This document shows, piece by piece, positions 48,001-56,200 of a stretch of DNA of 64,000 nucleotides. Position numbers and translations under genes: made by a program. This DNA is from Monocercomonoides exilis (Eukaryota; Preaxostyla; Oxymonadida; Polymastigidae): positions 429,001 through 493,000 of the forward strand of contig LSRY02000009.1 in assembly GCA_001643675.2 (NCBI GenBank), read 5' to 3'. Every line of letters begins with the position of its first letter. The first letter of the stretch is position 1. Under the pieces are notes generated by a model. It did no database searches. It saw nothing but the letters and a program-made list of their open reading frames with translations, and had not been told where the DNA came from.

Positions 48001-51000
48001 TACACGTTGTTCAATGTAATTCAAGGAGACTTAATCATCAATGAACTTCATACAACTTCTTTGACATGTACGAAGCCGATGCTCGTTGTGAATGGGACAA
48101 ATTCTGCTGCTGCCATCACTGATTATTCATTCACCTCTGCGTCTGTCACAACTGCTGCTGATGCTCTTTTTGTAATCTGCAACGAAGCCAGTCTTTCATT
48201 GACAAGCTCTGATATTACAAATACCGCTCAGTCAAAGCCAATAATCTCTTCAGCAGCTAATTGCGGATTGAATGTGGACAGGTGCAAAGTTTCTTCTCTG
48301 CAACTAACTGGAAATTCAGCGTTTCATCTGACAAAGCCCAAAGAGTTTTCTATCATAAACAGTAATTTCACAACAGTAAGTGCATCAACTGCAGATGGAA
48401 GCTGTATTTCAATTTCTGACGATTCAGATACAAGCATTGGAACAGTTACTATTTCTATGTGCAATTTTACTGATTGCAAAGTTACAGGCAATGGAAATGG
48501 AGGAGCAATCGCATCCAGTTTGAAAAGTGGGCTGAATTGGAATGTTTCTGGTTGCATATTTGACGATTGCCATGCTCCAAGTGGAATATCCGATGAAGGG
48601 AAAGGAGGAGCAGTATTTATCACACTTTCTGTTGCTTCATCTAATTTCGTAATTGAAACGCCTTCTTTCGGAACAAACTCTGCAAAATTGGGTTTGAATC
48701 TCTTTGTGATATCACCTTCTTTAAGGGACAGCGTCAAAGAAACTACTCTTCCGTTCTTAAAACCAGCCACTGAATCAACCAATCGAAATTCAGATAGAAT
48801 TTATCGAGCTCAATTCAGTGTTTCAACAGCAACAGCAGAAGCTGCCTCTTTTGATTCGGCTTGCGGATTTGATGCAGCCAATCAAGTGGATTCAATCCCG
48901 CTTGTGCTGTTTTTCCGTGCTGCCCCAACAACATTCTCTGTTAACGGAACAGGAATTGACAATTCGGTCTGCGGTTATACTGATTATCAGTGCAAAACCA
49001 TCAACTTTGCATGCGGAAGACAAACTGCACTCGAAAAAGAAGTAAAAACAGACACAAATGCAATGAGCTTTTCTGAGGAGCTTGTGTTATCAGACGCCAA
49101 ATATAACATTTATGGTCTTGATGCAAACACCACACTGACTGTTGCTTCTGCTGGCACTGGAACAGATGGGCTGGTTACGTCGAGCGCCGAAGCTACGCTG
49201 TCGCATCTCATATTTATGCTTCCTTCTCTTCTTGGGACACACGCAACGTTCATTTCTGTTACTTCTCCAGCAGATCCGTCTTCTGCCACTGGAATCGAGT
49301 ACAGCTTCAAAATGTCGTCGATTGCCTTTGCGATTCAAACAGCAGCGAATTTGAACTACAACATCATCAAAGCAACATACGGCCAGCTTAAAATGACAGA
49401 TTGCGATGTCTCTGTATCTGACTACAAGAAATCCCTTTTTGTGTTTTCATCTTCGGTTTCATCTGTTTCTATTGAAGCAACAAACTTCAAAGGCTTTTCT
49501 GGGACAAGTGAGCCTGCATTTACATGTCTAGCACCACCAACTACAAGCAATGTTTATACAACAATTACTCTGAATAATACCATGTTCAAAGAATTGAACC
49601 AAGCCATTGATCATCCAGCATCAATTGTGAAAGACACCTTTGCCGCATGGAACACGACAATCACAAACGCAACTTTTCAGTCGTGCATTGCACAATCGTC
49701 GTTGCGTGGAGGAGGATTGAGGCTGTGCTTGTCGATGGAAGGTGAACTCGAAGTGTCAAACAGCATGTTCACCAACTGCATAGCATCATCTGAAGGAAGA
49801 GGTGGAGGGTTGTATCTGGATTGCGTTGATCCAGCTGATCCGTCGCCAAACCCGATTCCAGAGCTTCCGTTCAGGATGAATTCGATCAGATTTAATAACA
49901 ACGATGCGAAAGTTGGGAAAGACATGTTTATCAACTGCCACGACATCGACATACAGATCGACGAAACGCTGTTCAGTTTGGACTTTGACCAGCCGTCTCT
50001 TCAGACAAACATCGCCATCAATGCAAACGACACCTCTGACAAAGACAGAGATCTGATCCCTCTCATCACATTCTACAAGGACGAGTTCATCTTCTTGTCC
50101 GCTGTCAATGGCAATGACTCGAGGCAGTGCGGGGCAAATGCCCGCCCTTGCACAAGCATCAACATCGGTGTGTCCCATCTGGACACTGGATTGGTTCGGG
50201 TGGTGTTCATTAAGGATACAACATTGATAAAGAGCGAAACAAAAATCACAGATGCCACTGTAAAGCCGTATGCAACTAGCCAAGCAATTATCGAACTGAA
50301 CGCAAGTCTTACCGTTTCAAATCCTGATGCATCTATTTTGACGCTGGTTAACGAAATCGTCATGAATAATGTGGACTTTAACTTTTCTGAGTCATTTTCG
50401 TCTCAGCACAAAGCTGTGCTGTATCTTCAAAGCGGTTCCCTTGATGCAAAGGATATTTCGTTCTCTTCTATGGCAGAGCTGAGCATTAGCCCATCATTGT
50501 TTTATGTTGCTGCAGGAGAGTTTAAGCTGGCTAATTGTACGATTTCTTCGGTGAATTGCATTTCTCCGATGTTTTTCTTCTCTTCTTCAGCTGTTGATGT
50601 TGATATCTCTAACGTTAATTGTACAAACTCTATTCTTTCTTCCTCTTTCATTGTAGCTGATGATTGTCAGTTCAATGCTCTTAACATCATTTGCTCCTCA
50701 ATAAAAGCCTCACCATCGACCAACTTTGATCTCATATCCATTAAAGTATCTGATAAGAACACCTCCATTGAAAAGTTAGAATTGCATGATATTACACTGA
50801 ATTTGGGCGAAGCTATTGATATTTCTTTGGCTTCATCTTTCTCCTCGTTGTATGCAACAGACACTGCAGTTATTGAACTAACCTCTGCTGTGTTCGATCA
50901 AATCACACGAGCTGATGAAGGCCCCTCTGCAATTAATGTTGTTCTGCCTGGTCTCCCTTCAACAATCACCGTTGAGAACTACACATTCACGAACTGCGCC

Positions 51001-53283
51001 TCGCCCTCTCATCAAGGCAGCGTTGTGTTTGTGGACAATGTTCAGAGCCTGAAAATGAGAGACTGCCATCTCTTAGGCACAAGCAATACTCAGAGTGTTG
51101 CTGCCTCTGATGCTGCTGCTGCTGGGAACGACGCTGTATTCTCAGAGGAGATCTGCCGTTGGAACGGGTCTCTATTTCATCTGATATCGACAGACATGCT
51201 GATGCAGCTTTCGACTGTTGCTGGTTCACCAAAGGGAGGATTATCTCTACACGGTGCAACAGCCTCATTAACAAAGTGCGAGTTCAGAGACAACAACCCA
51301 CAGATTGCGAACTACGATTCAGTGAGGCGCAACATCTTCTGTGAGAATGCAGGGAAAGTGAACATCACTGCCTTGAAGGGAGGCGACGGGCAGCTGCCAA
51401 ACTCGTCGCTCTGGATCTCCTCTGAAGAGTGCACATTGGCAGGGATCATTCCAGACAGAGCATCTCCTCTGTTCATTCCGACACTCAGCTCAGTGGACAA
51501 CACGACCGATGGGGACAATTTGCGACTGACGTTCAAAGGAAACCTGCTTCTGCCTTGCAATCTGTCGTTTAAAATAGTTCAGTCTCAGGTCAGTCAGACA
51601 GATCAGGCAAACCAGACAAATCAGGCAGAACAGACTGATCAGACCACAGAATACAACTTCAGCGAGTACGTCAATGAAAACGAGGTGGTTGGGTTTATTC
51701 CAGCATCAGTGGTATCTTCTGCACCTGACAACAGCATCATCAGCGTTTCTGTGCAATTCCCAGGCCTCTCAGCTGAGACAAAAACAACAGAGCTGCTCGT
51801 TCTGAAGAACAACACGAAGGTTATTGTCACTCCGAACAACACAGATGACCCGAACCACCAGGTGCAAAGTGGGAACGAGGAGACATTCTCAATCTGGATC
51901 ATCCTGTTCATCATCATCGCCATTGTGTGTCTGATCGTGGTTTCGCTGCTGTTCGTGCAATACTTCTACCAGAAGCGAAAGATCCAAAAGCTGAAGAACA
52001 GCCAGCAGGTACCTGACTCCTTGTTCCAGAAGTCTGGCGACTCTTCCATCGAGCTTGTTGACATGGACGTGTCGAAGCAGTCCAGCGATTCTGACGATGG
52101 CATCTGCCGACCAGAATCAGGTAGAGTCTACCCGCTCGGAGGCAGCGACCGCAGAACTTCTTCAAGAGACAGGCTTCTGCCTGCAAGCCCTTCAGACGAT
52201 TTCCCTTCCAGCGAGAAGCTGAGCGGGAGCTATTTGGTTGACGTGAACGACGATCATCAGCGTGGCTTTTCAGGGAACCCCAGCGACCTCAAATCGGAAG
52301 TGGTTGTCGTTCCTGCTGTCACTGGTGTCGGGGACAGGCCGGTGGAGTCGTCTGCTTCTCTGACTCATCTCGTGGAAGGAGTGTGCTGTGAGTCACCGTA
52401 TGAGACGTTCATTGTGGACAGCAGGGACTCCCTCTATGCCTTCCTGCACGAAGAAGGAGGTATCCACAAGGAGGACTATCCGATGGGCACGCAGTCTGAG
52501 GTGGAGGTGTCTGCAGCACGCATCCTGTTCTGGATCATCAGCGGGTGCCAGCAGATGATAGAGCGCGGGAGCCGCTTTGATGTGCTGACCAACCTGTCCT
52601 CGCGGTGTGTGCTGTTCTATGACAATCACGCCATTGTGCTTGCCCTTCCGCCCGAATTCAATCCGTCTGAGGACTCCAGCAGCACCGCAGGCAGCTCCAT
52701 CAGCAGCGAGAGCAGCATTAGCAAGCCGCTGCGTCTGGAGAAGCGGGCGACGCGGCACAAGATCAAAGCGAAGGAGCAGCAGGAGAACATCCGGTGGCTG
52801 GCGCCGGAGCTGGTGAACAAGGAGATCAACGTGGCGAACGAGGCGTCGGTGGCGTATTCTTTGGGGATGATTCTGTGGGAGGTGCTGTCAAGAGAAGTTC
52901 CGTACGGGGCAGCTGATCTGCCGTCGGTGGTGTGGAAGATCTCATCAGGTGAGTACCCAGACATGGCAAAAGTGGCACCTCCTTCGTTTGTGGCTGTTAT
53001 CCAGGCGTGTCTTTCGCACAACCCGAGCGAGCGGCCTTCTCTGATGGAGATCAAGAAGGCGATGATATCGCACTTTCCAGACAATGCATTCTCCTCAGTC
53101 AGCTCCGCAATGCTGGATCTGGGTTCAATTGATTCGTCGCTGTCTTCGTTGAGCGAGCGAAGTGAAATTGGGGAAGAAGAGGTTGGAGTGAGGGGATACG
53201 ATGACGAAGAGCCCATGGCATCTGATTCGTCGGAATCGGAGCAGACGATCGATGAAGAGGACGAAAGCAGTGAAATTGAGTGA
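39052..53283 (+). CDS. Giant surface protein: pectin-lyase-like beta-helix repeats, TM segment, degenerate kinase domain
   Basis: A single uninterrupted ORF of 4743 aa starting at ATG 39052. An N-terminal hydrophobic stretch (FCISFIYFLFAFESCLC) acts as signal peptide. The ~4260-residue ectodomain is built of ~400-residue units with parallel beta-helix character (G-G-x-x, SNCSFDKCKVTG, short Asn/Cys/Ser-rich turns) and many N-glycosylation sequons. Four units (41319-46238) are identical. Older diverged units flank them, recognisable by the recurring D(I/L)F(I/V) and C-G-(F/Y)-x-x-x-x-C motifs. A TM helix lies at ~4279-4302 (IILFIIIAIVCLIVVSLLF), followed by basic residues. The cytoplasmic part (~4446-4676) matches the C-lobe of tyrosine-kinase-like kinases (IRWLAPELV, SVAYSLGMILWEVLSREVPY, CLSHNPSERPSLMEI). 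There is no glycine loop, no HRD (LTNLSSRCVLF instead) and no DFG, so it is probably a pseudokinase. Receptor or adhesin function is inferred. Confidence 0.93.
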   Translation: MLHFCISFIYFLFAFESCLCEFTTLTATFYSQALLFSVDNSTLRLHKLSFLTKKNESIAFFKKNTFAELVNCFLAPSSLEVNSPFLTLDGTSHFYNFTILTTQTQTVCTPILSELCSNSEKKSFAGSSASFLNSKFSSLTIASPCSLLSCYAVNSVSIFHCVFRNISSSTNHYVNEDSSRFVSMSSCIFSAVENPFYHTIIDSRFSEQLRVSNSSFERCTVLYQNRTYLSGGTKSFRDITFSFDGGSNQGGALCAKGSSDVTISNCSFDKCKVTGDQNNTGRGGALFCENGKCVVSESNFTNCTGSYADGAVSFWFGTKRILHKCRIVECSGPQHFGGMNFEQAPENESQISECEYSKCSCSIDGDSCKGCGGALGIVNPPPHLFITGTTFQNNKAVRHGGAIMCFLALSGSSFRCRFLFFSNNSGRSQGGSDIYTDNNFAGKLDSTQFETCYSFSASPRFVYCDSSGKYDTDANKPNWLPTPSFPDLYVKNGGHDTNDCGNSTSSKECLTLKFSITRWTPIFNQKIIVNGGTYTETSLDISDRVIVADSQTSIPKIVSKISSGTFCTITNGSFSASNLIFVHNSSTSSNAILFSISEADGVLKLIKSTVTAESGQGTSFSKSLFVIDDGHLILDQTTITAIKTSKPVLSLISPREFTTTQTTFSQISRTNGNGSIIEVTLETGKTLSLVNFSLTECSCSEGNGGGMWVYMKAGSSFSLGNATGASVSGRESNANEVMGFTSCAANSGSQPKYGCGGGVFLYLENGATDFIFKDVSFSSCTAESGTDIFINANDLSTVISTATIGHGPELTNLTALNGYERGTINEEYAIPLVVYLWSNFSAPAKVGPNGHDFSRCGFSEASCKTVAKAKSLRFPSVDCSVELMPSFEFSETLALSGNKWSIGCALAGTVISVTSDAARTQAYLVEASVETTFTNITFALPGTLGGSVSHFVSVASGTTTFASCGISMQSGVSSLGFTPICVSAGKLVVRGMSVSSVDFGSSSLLVDEGSTLGTEVDGLTLTDVASTTSVLDLQGSYSVVLKNVEQSYPSGGGSTVLLPGTITGKIEMYSSAISGMERTTEKGGGVECVLSSGADMGIYGCKMSNCKVTGGSGGGMYIQMSSGAKFSIGNGSASSAAGQSNAAGERSVQFVSCSAVKKADNTLGLGGGVFLYLENGATDFIFKDVSFSSCTAESGTDIFINANDLSTVISTATIGHGPELTNLTALNGYERGTINEEYAIPLVVYLWSNFSAPAKVGPNGHDFSRCGFSEASCKTVAKAKSLRFPSVDCSVELMPSFEFSETLALSGNKWSIGCALAGTVISVTSDAARTQAYLVEASVETTFTNITFALPGTLGGSVSHFVSVASGTTTFASCGISMQSGVSSLGFTPICVSAGKLVVRGMSVSSVDFGSSSLLVDEGSTLGTEVDGLTLTDVASTTSVLDLQGSYSVVLKNVEQSYPSGGGSTVLLPGTITGKIEMYSSAISGMERTTEKGGGVECVLSSGADMGIYGCKMSNCKVTGGSGGGMYIQMSSGAKFSIGNGSASSAAGQSNAAGERSVQFVSCSAVKKADNTLGLGGGVFLYLENGATDFIFKDVSFSSCTAESGTDIFINANDLSTVISTATIGHGPELTNLTALNGYERGTINEEYAIPLVVYLWSNFSAPAKVGPNGHDFSRCGFSEASCKTVAKAKSLRFPSVDCSVELMPSFEFSETLALSGNKWSIGCALAGTVISVTSDAARTQAYLVEASVETTFTNITFALPGTLGGSVSHFVSVASGTTTFASCGISMQSGVSSLGFTPICVSAGKLVVRGMSVSSVDFGSSSLLVDEGSTLGTEVDGLTLTDVASTTSVLDLQGSYSVVLKNVEQSYPSGGGSTVLLPGTITGKIEMYSSAISGMERTTEKGGGVECVLSSGADMGIYGCKMSNCKVTGGSGGGMYIQMSSGAKFSIGNGSASSAAGQSNAAGERSVQFVSCSAVKKADNTLGLGGGVFLYLENGATDFIFKDVSFSSCTAESGTDIFINANDLSTVISTATIGHGPELTNLTALNGYERGTINEEYAIPLVVYLWSNFSAPAKVGPNGHDFSRCGFSEASCKTVAKAKSLRFPSVDCSVELMPSFEFSETLALSGNKWSIGCALAGTVISVTSDAARTQAYLVEASVETTFTNITFALPGTLGGSVSHFVSVASGTTTFASCGISMQSGVSSLGFTPICVSAGKLVVRGMSVSSVDFGSSSLLVDEGSTLGTEVDGLTLTDVASTTSVLDLQGSYSVVLKNVEQSYPSGGGSTVLLPGTITGKIEMYSSAISGMERTTEKGGGVECVLSSGADMGIYGCKMSNCKVTGGSGGGMYIQMSSGAKFSIGNGSASSAAGQSNAAGERSVQFVSCSAVKKADNTLGLGGGVFLYLENGATDFIFKDVSFSSCTAESGKNIFVSADSLSAVIKNETIAFGPDLSNSDELRGYDRSSLGDTFAIPLPIYLKPFASPACVGGFYKADINQCGFPSLPCSTINFAATTYFSSTKVEILLVSPFSFNAELKMETNEWDISTTAQGTVFEVSLTLPTAQTGFIESSILSTITNITFSVPQTLTNKDTLLLCSSNTLNVINCGLTASTGVTSIQYSFVKVASGSLLLKNFDASSLSFTAVSFISASSGSQASVNMDNSSFEDITLSNGCIVAADETSILTIVGSNFTRVTRSQGDGGCVAVKSITGVANSKATINNCEFEDINLSENQKNGGSVYLQLSTPTLFEVNNTCFTSSKVQWESPSGEGRGGAVYLSLVDSAAGYTFYSNVTFASNKAKYGPDLFVYSTNLNESVKIEKLNFFNPINDASLLAGEDSSTNGNVVLLKYYLIPRESVISVSSANGVDVAVCGFVAYPCGSLSYAFALGTGDVTLSVIQSSKISQELSLSGRSYTINGDTAGTSALDIVNNGTGTGSFVTCASAVLFSHIECKIPPQLGSHASLFGVGGSTLTLSSCAITKSSSDNLQYTLFNVIQGDLIINELHTTSLTCTKPMLVVNGTNSAAAITDYSFTSASVTTAADALFVICNEASLSLTSSDITNTAQSKPIISSAANCGLNVDRCKVSSLQLTGNSAFHLTKPKEFSIINSNFTTVSASTADGSCISISDDSDTSIGTVTISMCNFTDCKVTGNGNGGAIASSLKSGLNWNVSGCIFDDCHAPSGISDEGKGGAVFITLSVASSNFVIETPSFGTNSAKLGLNLFVISPSLRDSVKETTLPFLKPATESTNRNSDRIYRAQFSVSTATAEAASFDSACGFDAANQVDSIPLVLFFRAAPTTFSVNGTGIDNSVCGYTDYQCKTINFACGRQTALEKEVKTDTNAMSFSEELVLSDAKYNIYGLDANTTLTVASAGTGTDGLVTSSAEATLSHLIFMLPSLLGTHATFISVTSPADPSSATGIEYSFKMSSIAFAIQTAANLNYNIIKATYGQLKMTDCDVSVSDYKKSLFVFSSSVSSVSIEATNFKGFSGTSEPAFTCLAPPTTSNVYTTITLNNTMFKELNQAIDHPASIVKDTFAAWNTTITNATFQSCIAQSSLRGGGLRLCLSMEGELEVSNSMFTNCIASSEGRGGGLYLDCVDPADPSPNPIPELPFRMNSIRFNNNDAKVGKDMFINCHDIDIQIDETLFSLDFDQPSLQTNIAINANDTSDKDRDLIPLITFYKDEFIFLSAVNGNDSRQCGANARPCTSINIGVSHLDTGLVRVVFIKDTTLIKSETKITDATVKPYATSQAIIELNASLTVSNPDASILTLVNEIVMNNVDFNFSESFSSQHKAVLYLQSGSLDAKDISFSSMAELSISPSLFYVAAGEFKLANCTISSVNCISPMFFFSSSAVDVDISNVNCTNSILSSSFIVADDCQFNALNIICSSIKASPSTNFDLISIKVSDKNTSIEKLELHDITLNLGEAIDISLASSFSSLYATDTAVIELTSAVFDQITRADEGPSAINVVLPGLPSTITVENYTFTNCASPSHQGSVVFVDNVQSLKMRDCHLLGTSNTQSVAASDAAAAGNDAVFSEEICRWNGSLFHLISTDMLMQLSTVAGSPKGGLSLHGATASLTKCEFRDNNPQIANYDSVRRNIFCENAGKVNITALKGGDGQLPNSSLWISSEECTLAGIIPDRASPLFIPTLSSVDNTTDGDNLRLTFKGNLLLPCNLSFKIVQSQVSQTDQANQTNQAEQTDQTTEYNFSEYVNENEVVGFIPASVVSSAPDNSIISVSVQFPGLSAETKTTELLVLKNNTKVIVTPNNTDDPNHQVQSGNEETFSIWIILFIIIAIVCLIVVSLLFVQYFYQKRKIQKLKNSQQVPDSLFQKSGDSSIELVDMDVSKQSSDSDDGICRPESGRVYPLGGSDRRTSSRDRLLPASPSDDFPSSEKLSGSYLVDVNDDHQRGFSGNPSDLKSEVVVVPAVTGVGDRPVESSASLTHLVEGVCCESPYETFIVDSRDSLYAFLHEEGGIHKEDYPMGTQSEVEVSAARILFWIISGCQQMIERGSRFDVLTNLSSRCVLFYDNHAIVLALPPEFNPSEDSSSTAGSSISSESSISKPLRLEKRATRHKIKAKEQQENIRWLAPELVNKEINVANEASVAYSLGMILWEVLSREVPYGAADLPSVVWKISSGEYPDMAKVAPPSFVAVIQACLSHNPSERPSLMEIKKAMISHFPDNAFSSVSSAMLDLGSIDSSLSSLSERSEIGEEEVGVRGYDDEEPMASDSSESEQTIDEEDESSEIE
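41319..46325 (+). repeat. Four identical 1230-bp tandem repeats plus partial fifth
   Basis: Units at 41319-42548, 42549-43778, 43779-45008 and 45009-46238, then an 87-bp partial copy to 46325. Each is 410 codons, so the frame is kept. All positions I compared are identical between copies. The unit is visibly richer in G+C, with many G/C-ending codons, than the sequence on its left. Confidence 0.97.
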
Positions 53284-56200
53284 GAATCGTTCAAATGTAA
53301 TTATTTTTTCTATGTCTGTACTGTAAGTAACCTATAGTATCATATATGTAATTTTTCTTGTATTTTATTGCTCTGATATTTTTTTGTTTCTTTTTAGTTT
53401 TTACAATAGTTTTATTTCGTTTTATTTCGTTTTATTTTTTTTCAATTTGTTATATTATTTTGATTTTGTATGTGTGTTTTCATTGATTAGCTTATTTTAT
53501 TTAAAATTTTTAATTTTTTTATCGTTGGTAAAAATGCCTTCTGTAAATAGTTAGCACCGCCATAGGCTTATTGTGTGTATAACTTTACTCTTTTCTTGGC
53601 ATCTTTATTTAATAAGTATTATTCGAAGCATTTCACAGATAAGTATGTTTATTTCCTGTTGTAAAATTTTTTGATTTTTATTAAATTTCTTGTTTTTTTA
53701 ATTTCAATTTGATTGTTGTTTTAACAATCAAGTTTGTGAAATATTCATTTGTGTTCATTAATTTGTTTTATTTGTGCAATTTCCATTGAAAACGTGATTT
53801 TTCTGTCTAGATTTCGAAAAGCTGTTAAAAATGAAACATTTTTAAAACTGATGCAAAAAAAGAAAAATAATATTTGATGAAATTTTAAGAACCTGTTTTT
53901 CGAACTTATTTTAAAAAAAAAGGTGGTCCTGTTGGTGCAGAAAAGGACAATGTAAGGTTTAAACGAAGAAAAGCTTCTGAGAAACATTTGATAAATGAGC
54001 AATGAACAAGAAAGCGATTATCAGCGTTGCATTTTCAATTTCTCTTTACACTGTTTTGTTTTTCATGCTGCAAAAATATTCTTTATCATTCTTCGTTTTC
54101 GTTTTCTTTGCAAATATTTTCCATCCAAAATCTTCTCTTCTGGACATTTTCTCCAATGGTTCATTAATTGCTCCCAAGGTCATGGACATTTTCTATTTCG
54201 ACAGCTTCTCTCTCTTCATCCAAAGGAAAGGAATCAAATTCATCGTTTTCAAGTGATAATTCATCGCCCAAGGAAAGAAGCAACTGCTAACTTTATTCTC
54301 TTCACTCTTAACGATTCAGCATTTTCTCGATGAATAGTTGGATGACAGTGGTCTTTCAGCCAGATCATATTTTCAAAGCAAACTTCTTTGATTCAGCATG
54401 ATCCGTTAACTGCACAAATGCAATGTTGAACGTGGAATGAAGCTTGTGAAGAAAAAAGAGTGAATTCGGAGAAATACAGCTTTTGTGGAGAAATATTTTG
54501 GTTTTTGCAAAAGATTCGCTCATCTTCCGCTTATTCCTTTATTTTGCTGAGTCATGATGACAAGCTGGATGGCGTTGAAACATAAATGGCACAACTCAAA
54601 AGCAGTGCAACTGCATTGAAAGAAGCACCAAACATGGGTAATCCCATCTTCAAAAGTTTAATATGATTCAAATAGGATCTATTCAAGATATCCTTATTGC
54701 GAAAAGGACATTCGCTCAAACAATCTGAAACACATCTCACGGTGTGAGTTCAAATTCGCAAAGAAATATTCTCTCTCGGTAAAGGTCTTCTATTGGCAGA
54801 GCCAGATTAATGATCGCTGCTGGAATTGTTGGACTTGTTCTTCAAGTTTGGAGAAGTGTCTCTCGAATGAGAGGAAATAAATGTTCTTTTATTCCTTTGA
54901 ATTTTCAGGACGATTCATCTTAGCTGATTGAATAAGTCAAATTTTTGTCTTCGATTGTGAAACCGAATATAACGCTGAGAAGAGGTTTTTGAGGAAAATG
55001 AAGAAGAAAGCGGAAAAATGAATAATTGAAGGAGTGAAAAAGCTATGCAAATGTTCCAATAATGTTTGAATGAGAGCTTTCTCGATCGTACAGCATAAGG
55101 GCAATCTCCAAACAGGAAAAGAGAGTGCTGTGTGAATATCATGCAACCACAAAACAGATGAAATGCAACTTTCTTCATTCATCAGACGGTTGATGGATAT
55201 ATCCTGTTTGATGATGAGTTTTAGTTATGTTAATGTTGTGTTTGAGAGCTGGAGAGGCGAGGAGACTATTGCAATGAACTTTCTGAAGCAAGATCTGATT
55301 GGTAATAAGGAAGCTCCTATTTAGGCAAAAAGAGTGAGGATTTTCTGTTTGTGTTGCCGATAATAAAAGATTTGTTGAATGTTAAGTCTTTTGATTTCAT
55401 TCTGTTTGAATGTGAAGTTAAAAAAGAGATTGCTCCAAATTCCAAGAGAAATATGATATTATGGTGCTTTTCTTTTTAAATGAAGACAAGCTGTCTGTAT
55501 TGAACTTTGGTTTAACATGGAAGCAGAAACAGTTAAACAAGTGTGAATTGGGCCGATGAATGATGGGAAGGAGGATGCTCAGGAGATACGTATGAAAATG
55601 CATCCATGGATGGATCGAAACATTTTTTTTCGTTGAACAATGCGACAGCCTTCAAGATAGCTTGCGAATATCGGTTTCAGGAGGATCAGAAGGAGGAAGA
55701 AGAGATTTGAAAGATGATGTGTTTCATGAAGGCATGGAAAAGAAGGAAATGAATATCGTCAATCCATCTTTGCAAACGAAGATGTTTGGAAGATTGTATA
55801 TGAAATGAAGAAAACAGTATCCGCTTCGCTTTCACAACTGCCTCAATAGATACTCTTGCTATCGCTCCAAAACTTCAGTGTTTCAATAGCGACTTACAAT
55901 AGAATCCAGCCAAATTTTTTGTGCAAAAGTGGCGTGTTCAGTTTCGTTGAAGAAGAATGCATATGAGAATGGATGAAGATGAAGAATTCTGTTTGGATAG
56001 GAAAGAGAGTCATCTTCTGGTTAATTAACAAGTCATTTCAATGCAGTTGATTGAATGAAAAAATTGCGGAAAGAGAAATGCATACGAATGAATTCTGCTG
56101 TCAAACATTCGTTCACAAATGTGTTACTTGTGATGCTTCACCTCGACTCAACATTTGAAAACAGATTTTCGATTTCTTGATATCAAAAACGATTTCTTTT

